From CAYNLG01 sp964397995 (GTDB lineage Bacteria; Planctomycetota; Phycisphaerae; FEN-1346), in NCBI GenBank assembly GCA_964397995.1, contig CAYNLG010000051.1, forward strand, positions 1 through 28,089: DNA of 28,089 nucleotides, read 5' to 3'. This document shows positions 7,324 to 13,727 of the stretch, piece after piece (the first letter of the stretch is position 1; each line of letters begins with the position of its first letter). The notes below the pieces were generated by a model that did no database searches, was not told the DNA's origin, and saw only the letters and a list, made by a program, of their open reading frames with translations. The translations under genes were made by a program, and so were the position numbers.

Positions 7324-8430
7324 TCAGCCGCCGGCCTCGTACTGGTCCTTGTTCTCGTTCCACCACCGCTTCCACCAGGCGTAATCGACGTGCATCTGGC
7401 GGCCGGTGATCCGGACCACGCTGCTGGTGGCCCAGGTGCGGACCCGCTCGTCGGGGTCCTTCATGCGTTCAATGAGGGCGGGAATCGCCCGGGGCGCCTT
7501 GATGACGCCGAGGGCCCAGCACGCCCCCAGCCGCACCGGCGTCTCCTTGGCCTCCAGGGCGTCCACGAGCGGGTCCACCGCCGGTTCCCCCATAGCCGCC
7601 AGCGCCGTCGCCGCCGCCTGCCGCACCTGCTGGTCGCCGTCCGTCAACCGCTTCAGCAGGGCGGGGAGGGTCTCGGGGTCCTTGAAGACGGCCAGGGCTT
7701 GGGCGGCGGCCTGGCGGACCGCGGGGGCCTCGTCGGCGAAGGCGGCCACCAGCGCGGGAACCGCCTCGGGGCGGGCCTGGCGGCCGAGGGCGGCCGCGGC
7801 CCGGGCACGGACGGCCGGGTCGGCGTCGTCCTTGAGGGCCGCCAGCAGCGCCGGCACGGCCCGGGCGGGGTCGGCCCCGCCGAGAGCCTGGGCCGCCCCC
7901 ACGCGCACGGCCGCGTCCTCGTGGGCGAGCCCCTCGAAGAGGACGGCCTCACCGTGGGCGTCTTCGTGCTGCTTCAGGGCCCAGGCGACGGCCTGGCGTT
8001 CCTTCTCGCCGGGCGTGCGCAGGCGCGCGAGCAGCGCGGGCACGGCCCGGGCCTCCTTGATCCGCCCGAGCGCCAGCGCCGCCTGCACCCGCTCGGCCGG
8101 CGTCTGGGCGTCCAGGGCCTCGGCCAGCGCCGGGACGGCGCGCGCGACCTCGAGGCGGCCGAGCAGGTTCAGGGCGATGAGGCGTTTCTGCGGGTCCGGG
8201 TCGCGGCCCATGATGGCGATGAGCTGGTCGACGGCCGCGGCGGGCTGCTGGGCCAGGGCCTCGGCGGCCGCGACCATGGCCTGGGGGTCCTCGCCCTTGC
8301 CCTTCAGTTCCAGGACGGTCTTGTTGACGGTGTGGATGGCGTAGGCGTCGCTCTGGCCCTCGCCGCACCCCATCGCGAGGGCGGCCGCGGCCAGGGCGGC
8401 CATCGTGAGCAGCCGGGGGGTGGCGGTCAT
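7324..8430 (-). CDS. HEAT-repeat (PBS lyase-type) lipoprotein
   Basis: 368 residues. The N-terminus MTATPRLLTMAALAAAALAM ends in a lipobox-like MGC, with C22 as the expected lipidated residue. From about residue 60 on there are ten or so repeats of roughly 31-35 residues with the pattern 'A.PAL...L.D....VR..AA.ALG', typical of HEAT/PBS-lyase repeats that form a curved helical scaffold for protein contacts. The last repeats carry 'DPDERVRTWATSSVVRITG', and the C-terminus is Trp-rich (YAWWKRWWNENKDQY). AGGAG lies upstream of the ATG. The protein is probably anchored to the inner or outer membrane. The partner is unknown. Confidence 0.85.
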   Translation of the reverse strand: MTATPRLLTMAALAAAALAMGCGEGQSDAYAIHTVNKTVLELKGKGEDPQAMVAAAEALAQQPAAAVDQLIAIMGRDPDPQKRLIALNLLGRLEVARAVPALAEALDAQTPAERVQAALALGRIKEARAVPALLARLRTPGEKERQAVAWALKQHEDAHGEAVLFEGLAHEDAAVRVGAAQALGGADPARAVPALLAALKDDADPAVRARAAAALGRQARPEAVPALVAAFADEAPAVRQAAAQALAVFKDPETLPALLKRLTDGDQQVRQAAATALAAMGEPAVDPLVDALEAKETPVRLGACWALGVIKAPRAIPALIERMKDPDERVRTWATSSVVRITGRQMHVDYAWWKRWWNENKDQYEAGG

Positions 8431-8526
8431 GTCGGGCTCCTGCCTGCGGGTTCGGGTCCGAGAGGACTAACCCGCGAAGGGGCCGGGCTTCCCGGTGAAA
8501 CCGACGTGAGTCTCGGCGTACCGGGT

Positions 8527-8556
8527 AGTTTAGGCAACCCCGAACGGCCGTTTCAA
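8527..8556 (-). promoter_or_regulatory. Possible promoter of the HEAT-repeat/XRE pair
   Basis: Minus strand TTGAAA (8551-8556) and TAAACT (8527-8532) are 18 bases apart. The predicted start is near 8520, leaving a leader of about 90 bases. It is divergent from the strong plus-strand promoter at 8635-8663. Confidence 0.35.
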
Positions 8557-8634
8557 CCTTGTTTTCGGCCAAACGAACACGTGAACTTCAGTCGGCTTGT
8601 CCGATGGCCTCCGAAATTCTCCTCCGGAATCTGT

Positions 8635-8663
8635 TTGACTCCCGCCAAATACTGGTCTATAAT
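8635..8663 (+). promoter_or_regulatory. Near-consensus sigma70 promoter driving the HTH/terminase module
   Basis: TTGACT (8635-8640) and a perfect TATAAT (8658-8663) are separated by 17 bases, the optimal spacing. Transcription should begin at about 8670, some 50 bases before the ATG at 8722. This is the closest match to consensus in the window. A CCGGA/TCCGG-type partial dyad just upstream could be an operator, but it is weak. Confidence 0.72.
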
Positions 8664-8721
8664 TCGGTCGCTGGCGAACAAACATAGGCGCGGGCCCGCC
8701 TTGGGCCCCGGGAGGAACTCG

Positions 8722-9186
8722 ATGGCGACTTTGGTGTTCACCGAACTTGGCGGCACTATCCCTGGCGGGGCCGCGGAGGTCCTTCGCACCCTGCCCCGGC
8801 GGGACCGGGGGCTCCTGCGGCTCGCGCACGCGCGAGGGGCCAGTCACGCCGAACTGGCCGACGCCCTTGGCGTCAGTCGCGCCACGGTCCGCAAGTGGAT
8901 CGGCCGCGCCGAAGCTCATGCCCGTGACCCGCGGCGGCTGGCCTTGGCGACGCACCTGACGCGGCTGCGGGAGCGCGACCGCCGCCTGGCGTACCTGCAC
9001 TGGGTGGTGGGCCTGTCGATCCGGGAGATTGCGCGGCAGCGCCTCGTGCCGGCGTTCGGCCGCGCCGGGCGCCACCCGAGCGAGGCCACGCTGCGGCGGC
9101 ATCTGCGGCGGATCGGCCGGCGTCTCGACGACCTCCAGGCCGAGGGCGATGCCGACGCCGCCCTCACGCCTCATACGGCCAGGTGA
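8722..9186 (+). CDS. Double helix-turn-helix regulator (sigma region 4-like)
   Basis: 154 residues with GGAGGAA upstream of the ATG. An N-terminal HTH (about 22-62) reads 'LPRRDRGLLRLAHARGASHAELADALGVSRATVRKWIGRA' across two stretches, the layout of sigma-70 region 4 or LuxR-like HTHs. A second HTH-like segment (about 92-140) contains GLSIREIARQ and SEATLRRHLRRIGRRL. No sigma region 2 is present, so it is not a normal sigma factor; a phage-late-activator-like regulator is plausible. It is the first gene behind the strong promoter and its last 23 bases overlap the opposed ASCH gene. Control of the following module is inferred from position. Confidence 0.65.
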   Translation: MATLVFTELGGTIPGGAAEVLRTLPRRDRGLLRLAHARGASHAELADALGVSRATVRKWIGRAEAHARDPRRLALATHLTRLRERDRRLAYLHWVVGLSIREIARQRLVPAFGRAGRHPSEATLRRHLRRIGRRLDDLQAEGDADAALTPHTAR

Positions 9187-9466
9187 ACCGGATGCGAAAG
9201 CACGGGACCGTGTCGAGCGTGTCGCCGTACAGCGAGCGGAGCTCGTCCAGGAGGGCCTCCCGGGAGGCGAACCCGTCGAGGCGGGCGTCCTCCTCGGTCA
9301 GCTCGTCCGGGCGGACGGGCTCAAAGGCCGTGACGCGGACCGCCCCGAGGCCGGGGATGAACTCCTTCTGCCCGGCGCGGAGGCGGCGTTTCGGCCAGAC
9401 GCGGATGGTCTGGCGTTTCGCGCCCGATCGCACGAGGTCCAGGAACTTCTTCTTCAGGAGGATCAC
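9164..9466 (-). CDS. ASCH-domain protein, opposed within the module
   Basis: 100 residues from a GTG at 9466. It shows the ASCH (PUA-like) pattern: 'LLKKKFLDLVRSGAKRQTIR' at the start, a central 'PGLGAVRVTAFEPV' strand, 'DARLDGFASREALLDELRSLYG', and the closing strand 'CFRIRFTWPY'. By family knowledge ASCH folds bind RNA or modified nucleotides, and some are RNases or N4-acetylcytidine hydrolases. Which applies here cannot be told. The gene runs against its neighbours: its 3' end overlaps the HTH gene by 23 bases and its start lies 15 bases from the divergent start of the ABC-ATPase. The Shine-Dalgarno is poor. Conserved ASCH residues argue that it is real despite the tight nesting. Confidence 0.8.
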   Translation of the reverse strand: MILLKKKFLDLVRSGAKRQTIRVWPKRRLRAGQKEFIPGLGAVRVTAFEPVRPDELTEEDARLDGFASREALLDELRSLYGDTLDTVPCFRIRFTWPYEA

Positions 9467-9481
9467 GGAGGCAGCCTAGCC

Positions 9482-10192
9482 ATGGCCATTTACCGGATCA
9501 ACCGAAACTTTCCGGCCGCGCCCGCCGGAGGCGGGCCGCCTTCCGAACGGGTCCTCGCCGTGGCCGCCCTCTTCGGCCTCGGCGCCGACCCGGACCGGAC
9601 CGTCTCGGTCGGCGGCGAGGTGCGGCTGGAGGTGAGGCCGGGGGACGTCGTCTTCCTGACGGGCCCGAGCGGCACCGGCAAGAGCGTGCTGCTGACGGCC
9701 CTGGTGGAGGCGATGCGCTGCGACGCCCCGCCGGCGTTCCTGGCGGACCTGGCGGCCGCCGGCGTGCCGCCCGACGCGACCATCCTCGACGGTCTCCCGG
9801 GCGACCTGAAGTCGGCGCTCGGGGTGCTGAGCGCGGCGGGTCTGGCGGACGCGCTGGCCTGGCTCCGCCGGCCAGCGGAGCTAAGCGACGGGCAGCGGTG
9901 GCGCCTGGGCCTGGCCCACGCGCTGGCGGTCCTGGCGGCCGCGCCACGCGGCCGCCCACGCGTCCTCGTCGCCGACGAATTCGCCTCCACCCTGGACCGG
10001 GCGTGTGCCCGGGCGGTGGCGTACCGGGTGCGGCGGCTGGCCGACCGGGAGGGCCTGACGGTCCTGGCCGCGACCGCCCACGACGACGTGGCCGCCGACC
10101 TGGCCCCGGACGTCCTCGTGCGGACGGCCCCCGGCGAGGCCGCGTGCGTCACCTACGCCGACCCGGCCCGCGCCGCGGAGGGCGGCCCATGA
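9482..10192 (+). CDS. Stand-alone ABC-type ATPase (COG2401-like)
   Basis: 236 residues with Walker A GPSGTGKS (61-68), signature LSDGQ (134-138), Walker B VLVADE (161-166, catalytic E166), D-loop STLD (169-172) and H-loop H200. The helical domain between Walker A and the signature is short. There are no membrane segments and no permease gene nearby, so transport is unlikely. It overlaps the next gene, a GNAT acetyltransferase, by ATGA. An ABC ATPase joined to an acetyltransferase is the arrangement described for COG2401, where the two domains are fused; here they are two genes. An SMC/UvrA-like role on DNA or nucleoprotein is inferred from the terminase context. CGGAGGC lies upstream of the ATG. 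Confidence 0.82.
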   Translation: MAIYRINRNFPAAPAGGGPPSERVLAVAALFGLGADPDRTVSVGGEVRLEVRPGDVVFLTGPSGTGKSVLLTALVEAMRCDAPPAFLADLAAAGVPPDATILDGLPGDLKSALGVLSAAGLADALAWLRRPAELSDGQRWRLGLAHALAVLAAAPRGRPRVLVADEFASTLDRACARAVAYRVRRLADREGLTVLAATAHDDVAADLAPDVLVRTAPGEAACVTYADPARAAEGGP

Positions 10193-10962
10193 CCGAGCGG
10201 GCCTGCACGCTGCACGCGGGGGTCCGGGTGGAGCGCGGCACGCCGGCGGACTGGCGGCGGCTCGCGCCGCTGCACTACCGCGGCCACCGGCCGGGCGCGG
10301 TGACGGACGTCTTCCGGATGGTCCACCGCGAGCCGGGCGCCGCCGGGGCGGCGACACTCGTCGGGGTCATCGTCTATGCGCGGTCGCCGCTCAGCCTGGC
10401 GGCGCGGAACCGGGCGACGGGCGGCCGGTACCGGCTGGGCCGGTGCGGCCGGGTGGCGCTCGGGGTGCTCGTCAACCGGGAGCTGCGGATGGTCGCCCGG
10501 GTCGTCGTCGCGCCGAACTGGCGCGGCCTGGGCCTGGCGTCGCGCCTCGTGCGGGAGACCTTGCCGAAGGTCGGCACGCCGTACGTCGAGGCGCTGGCGG
10601 CCATGGGGCGGGTGCACCCGTTCTTCGCCCGGGCGGGGATGACGGCCTATCCCCCGCCGCCGGCGCCGAAGGCGGAGCGGCTGGCGGCGGCGCTGGAGGC
10701 GGCGGTCGTGCCGGCGGGGGCGCGGCAAAGCGGGCCGGCCTTGGCGGCGGCACTCGGGGCGCTCCCGCCCGCGCTCGCCGCGCAGATGGACCGGGAACTC
10801 GCCCGCTGGGCCCGGTCATACCTGGGGGCCAAGAACCATCGGACGCCGGCCCTGCCGCGCGACGCCGCGGCGGCGCTCGCGGCGCGGCACCTGGGGGCGG
10901 CGCCGGTCTACTACCTGTGGCGCCGGCCGCCCGGCGCCCCCCCGCAGGAGGCAACCCCATGA
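10189..10962 (+). CDS. GNAT-family N-acetyltransferase-like protein
   Basis: 257 residues. The GNAT core occupies about residues 10-155: the acetyl-CoA pyrophosphate loop is VVVAPNWRGLGLASRLV (106-121, with RGLGLA as the R/Q-x-x-G-x-G/A motif), followed by 'VEALAAMGRVHPFFARAGM', typical of the fifth strand and last helix. A C-terminal extension of about 100 residues is helical and Ala-rich and ends in 'VYYLWRRPPG'. The start overlaps the ABC-ATPase stop (ATGA, 10189-10192) and its stop overlaps the next start (10959-10962), so translation is probably coupled. The substrate is unknown; the ABC and GNAT proteins probably work as one complex. Confidence 0.8.
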   Translation: MTERACTLHAGVRVERGTPADWRRLAPLHYRGHRPGAVTDVFRMVHREPGAAGAATLVGVIVYARSPLSLAARNRATGGRYRLGRCGRVALGVLVNRELRMVARVVVAPNWRGLGLASRLVRETLPKVGTPYVEALAAMGRVHPFFARAGMTAYPPPPAPKAERLAAALEAAVVPAGARQSGPALAAALGALPPALAAQMDRELARWARSYLGAKNHRTPALPRDAAAALAARHLGAAPVYYLWRRPPGAPPQEATP

Positions 10963-11456
10963 ACACGGAATTGCGGCGCCGCCGCGTGGCCCACGCCCTG
11001 TGGGCAAGCGGCGTCCAGGTGGACGAAGTCGCCAAGACCGAGGGCGTCAAGCCCCTGACCATCCGCCGGTGGCTCATGGACCCGACGTTCCGGGCGCTGC
11101 TGGCCCGCGAAGCCGTCGAGCCGATCCTCCAGACCGCCAGCGCGGTGCTCCGCTGGACGCCGGCGGCGGTGGCGCGGCTGGTGGAGGACCTCGACGGCGA
11201 GTCGGCGGCGGACGCGCGGCAAGCGGCCCGGGAGATCCTGCGGATGGCCATCGCCAGCCGCCGCGACGTCCTGGCCGAGGCGGCCGTGCGCGGCACGGAG
11301 CCCGGGGCGGACCCGCTGAGCCGGCGGGTGGCGGACCTGACCGACGACCAGCTCGGGCGGGTGCTCGCCATCCTGAACGGTGCGCCGGACCCCGCGCCGG
11401 CGGGGGCGGGCGGCGCGGCCGGCGCCTTCGACGACGATCCGGACGACACCCCCTGA
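10959..11456 (+). CDS. Small-terminase-like helix-turn-helix protein
   Basis: 165 residues with GCAGGAGG upstream of the ATG. The N-terminal HTH (about 10-50) reads 'ASGVQVDEVAKTEGVKPLTIRRWLMDPTFRALL', the '...W..DP.F...L' pattern common in phage small terminase subunits and related HTH proteins. A helical middle (about 55-110) could oligomerise, and the tail is disordered and Pro/Gly/Asp-rich. It starts four bases inside the GNAT gene, and the ParB-like gene begins 16 bases after its stop. By analogy TerS proteins recognise the DNA to be packaged and regulate TerL. The assignment rests on pattern and position more than on strong sequence identity. Confidence 0.65.
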   Translation: MNTELRRRRVAHALWASGVQVDEVAKTEGVKPLTIRRWLMDPTFRALLAREAVEPILQTASAVLRWTPAAVARLVEDLDGESAADARQAAREILRMAIASRRDVLAEAAVRGTEPGADPLSRRVADLTDDQLGRVLAILNGAPDPAPAGAGGAAGAFDDDPDDTP

Positions 11457-11472
11457 CCCGGAGGACCCGCCC

Positions 11473-12135
11473 ATGGCCGTGCGTCACCTGCCGCTGGCCG
11501 CCCTGGAGCCGCACCCCGAGAACGCCAACCGCATGCCGCCGGCGCTGCTGGCGAAGCTGCGGGACCACCTGGCGCGGACGGGGCGGTACGAGCCGCTCGT
11601 CGTGCGGCCCCTGTCGCCGGTCGCCGGCGCCCCGCCCGGCGCCATGCCGCGGTACCAGATCCTGAACGGGCATCACCGGGCCCGGGTGCTGGCCGACCTG
11701 GGGCACACCCACGCGCGGTGCGACGTGTGGGAGGTGGACGACACCGAGGCGCGGCTGCTGCTGGCGACGCTGAATCGGCTGGAGGGGCGGGACGACCCGC
11801 ACCGCCGGGCGGCGCTCGTGGCGCGCCTCGGGCGGGGGCGGAGCGACGCGGCGCTGGCGCGGCTGCTGCCGGAGCCGACGGACGCGGTGGCGCGGCTGCG
11901 GGCGCTGGCGACCCCGCCGCCCGGCCCGGCCGACCCCGGGGCGCTCGCCCCGCCTCTGAGGCCGATGACGGTGTTCCTGACGCCGGAGCAGGACGCGACG
12001 GTGAAGCGGGCCTTGGGGGCTGCGCCTGTGGCGAAGGCTCCCGACGTGGGCGGCGCCCGGGCCGGGCGGGCGGAACGGCTGGCGGCGGTGGCGGCGGCGT
12101 ACCTGGCGGCCGCGGCGCGGGAGGCCGAGGCATGA
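11473..12135 (+). CDS. ParB/Srx-fold N-terminal domain protein
   Basis: 220 residues. The N-terminal 80 residues are a ParB-type domain: 'LPLAALEPHPENANRM', 'HLARTGRYEPLVVRP', then YQILNGHHRARVLADLG, whose GHHR box (66-69) is the nucleotide-binding/catalytic motif of ParB CTPases and ParB-like nucleases. The DNA-binding HTH of true chromosomal ParB is not evident, and there is no ParA beside it. Ala-rich helices make up the rest, with an 'MTVFLTPEQDATVKRAL' segment near residue 158. Such short ParB-domain proteins are frequent next to phage terminases. Its stop overlaps the terminase start (ATGA, 12132-12135). Whether it binds CTP or cuts DNA is open. Confidence 0.82.
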   Translation: MAVRHLPLAALEPHPENANRMPPALLAKLRDHLARTGRYEPLVVRPLSPVAGAPPGAMPRYQILNGHHRARVLADLGHTHARCDVWEVDDTEARLLLATLNRLEGRDDPHRRAALVARLGRGRSDAALARLLPEPTDAVARLRALATPPPGPADPGALAPPLRPMTVFLTPEQDATVKRALGAAPVAKAPDVGGARAGRAERLAAVAAAYLAAAAREAEA

Positions 12136-13628
12136 ACGACCTGCTCCGCCGGCGCCTGGCCGCGGCGCTGCTCGGGGCCCGGCCGCGGTCGCGCGCGACG
12201 CTGCGCCGGTTCGTCCGCACCGTCTACGGGCTGGACATCCCGGCCCGGGCGGTCTGTCCGGGGCACGCCGCCCCCCTCGACTACCTGGAGCAGAGCTTCC
12301 TGCACCCGGGGCGAGACCTGGTGGTCTGGGCGTGCCGGGGCGGGGCGAAGACGCGGCTCGGCGCCATCGCGACGCACCTCGACGCCGTCTTCCGCCCGGG
12401 GTGCCAGACGCGGATCCTGGGCGGCAGCCTGGAGCAAAGCGAGAAGATGTACGCGTACCTGTCGGCGGTGTGGGAGGGCGCGGCCGCCGACGCGCTGGCC
12501 CGGCCGCCGACGGCCAAGCGGACGGCCCTCGCGAACGGCTCCGCCGTCGAGGTGCTGACCCAGTCGGCCCGGGCGGTGCGCGGCCTGCGGGTGCATCGGC
12601 TGCGCTGCGACGAGGTGGACGAGTTCTCGCCGGAGGTGTGGCAGGCGGCGCAGTTCGTGACGCAATCCGGCCGGGACGGCCACGGCGAGCCGCTCGCGGC
12701 ACAGCTGGAAGCGTTCTCGACGATGCACCGGCCGGCGGGGCCGATGGCGGCGCTCGTGGACCGGGCGGGCGGCCCCGGACCGCGCCTCCTCGCGTGGTGC
12801 CTCTGGGAGGTCATCGAGCGGTGCGGGCCGGACCGGTCGTGCAGCCGGTGCCCGCTGTGGGCGGACTGCGGCGGGCGGGCGCGCCAGGCGGCGGGGTATC
12901 TGGCGATCGACGACGCCGTCGCCCAGTGCCGCCGCGCCAGCCGCCGCGCCTGGGAGACCGAGATGCTCTGCCTTCGCCCGAGCGGCGAGGGGCTGGTCTT
13001 TCCGGAGTTCGACCCGGCGGTGCACGTGGCCCCGGTCCGGTGGGACGGGGCGCTGCCGCTCTACCGCGGCCTCGACTTCGGGTACGCCAACCCGTTCGTG
13101 TGCCTGTGGGTGCAGGTGCGGGGGGCGGAGGCGGGCGCGCCGCGGGGGCGGGGCCCGGACCTCTCGGGGGTCCAGGTGCGCGTGCTCGCCGAGTACGTCG
13201 CGCGAGAGCGGCCGATTGCCGACCACGCCCGGGCGATGGCCGACCGCGACCCCGGGCCGGTGGCCCGGACGTACGGCGACCCGGCGGGGTGGCAGCGGTC
13301 GGACGTGACGGGGACGGGGCCGTGCCACGAGCTGGGGCGGCTGGGCATCCGCGTCCGCACGCCGCGCGCCGGCGTCCTGGAGGGCATCGAACTCATCCGG
13401 CGCCTCCTCAAGCCGCGCCCGGCCGGTGGCGGGCCGGGGCTGGTGGTGGACCCGTCGTGCACGTGGCTGGTGCGGGCGCTCGGGACGTACCACTGGCAGG
13501 AGGCGCCGAGCGGGGTGCGGCGAGAGGTGCCGGCGAAGGACGGGGCGGACCACCCGATGGACGCGCTGCGGTACCTGGTGGCGGGGGTGTTCCTGGGGCG
13601 CGGCCGGGCGCGGGCGCGGCGGTGGTGA
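12132..13628 (+). CDS. Large terminase subunit (TerL), ATPase plus nuclease, with four-Cys insert
   Basis: 498 residues. ATPase: Walker A ACRGGAKT (67-74, K73), Walker B-like VHRLRCDEVDEF (D160, E161). RNase H-fold nuclease: D315 in GLDFGYANP, D383 in TYGDPAG, and D473/D477 in DHPMDALRYL, so all expected acidic residues are present. Between the domains is a cysteine cluster, C231-x5-C237-x2-C240-x5-C246, suited to binding zinc or an iron-sulfur centre. By family knowledge TerL cuts concatemeric DNA and pumps it into a procapsid through a portal. Here no portal or capsid gene follows: the next gene is convergent and unrelated. It is intact, with nothing suggesting decay. It could be part of an incomplete prophage, a gene-transfer-agent-like locus or a domesticated DNA-processing system. 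Confidence 0.9.
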   Translation: MNDLLRRRLAAALLGARPRSRATLRRFVRTVYGLDIPARAVCPGHAAPLDYLEQSFLHPGRDLVVWACRGGAKTRLGAIATHLDAVFRPGCQTRILGGSLEQSEKMYAYLSAVWEGAAADALARPPTAKRTALANGSAVEVLTQSARAVRGLRVHRLRCDEVDEFSPEVWQAAQFVTQSGRDGHGEPLAAQLEAFSTMHRPAGPMAALVDRAGGPGPRLLAWCLWEVIERCGPDRSCSRCPLWADCGGRARQAAGYLAIDDAVAQCRRASRRAWETEMLCLRPSGEGLVFPEFDPAVHVAPVRWDGALPLYRGLDFGYANPFVCLWVQVRGAEAGAPRGRGPDLSGVQVRVLAEYVARERPIADHARAMADRDPGPVARTYGDPAGWQRSDVTGTGPCHELGRLGIRVRTPRAGVLEGIELIRRLLKPRPAGGGPGLVVDPSCTWLVRALGTYHWQEAPSGVRREVPAKDGADHPMDALRYLVAGVFLGRGRARARRW

Positions 13629-13657
13629 GACGGCGGGTGAGCCGGTGACCAGGCAGA

Positions 13658-13700
13658 AACCCGGGCGTTAGCCGCGCCGCTTGCGCCGCGCGGGTTCTTT
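13658..13700 (+). terminator. Hairpin between convergent TerL and TPR operons, possibly bidirectional terminator
   Basis: AACCCG (13658-13663) pairs with CGGGTT (13691-13696), with further GC pairing inside (GGCG with CGCC). A short CTTT follows on the plus strand, and on the minus strand the stem ends in GGGTTTC. The T-tract is short, so terminator strength is uncertain. Confidence 0.45.
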
Positions 13701-13727
13701 GGCTCGGGCGTCTCGGCTCACAGCCAC

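Noticed and set aside
8431..8560. A riboswitch in the leader of the HEAT-repeat gene
   Set aside because: Some GC hairpins can be drawn, but no known aptamer core was recognised; I could not support a class.
9482..10192. An ABC transporter ATP-binding subunit
   Set aside because: No permease or substrate-binding gene is near, and the neighbours are a GNAT and terminase genes; a soluble role is more likely.
11473..12135. A chromosome-partitioning ParB
   Set aside because: No ParA gene, no evident central HTH or parS site, and the context is a terminase operon.
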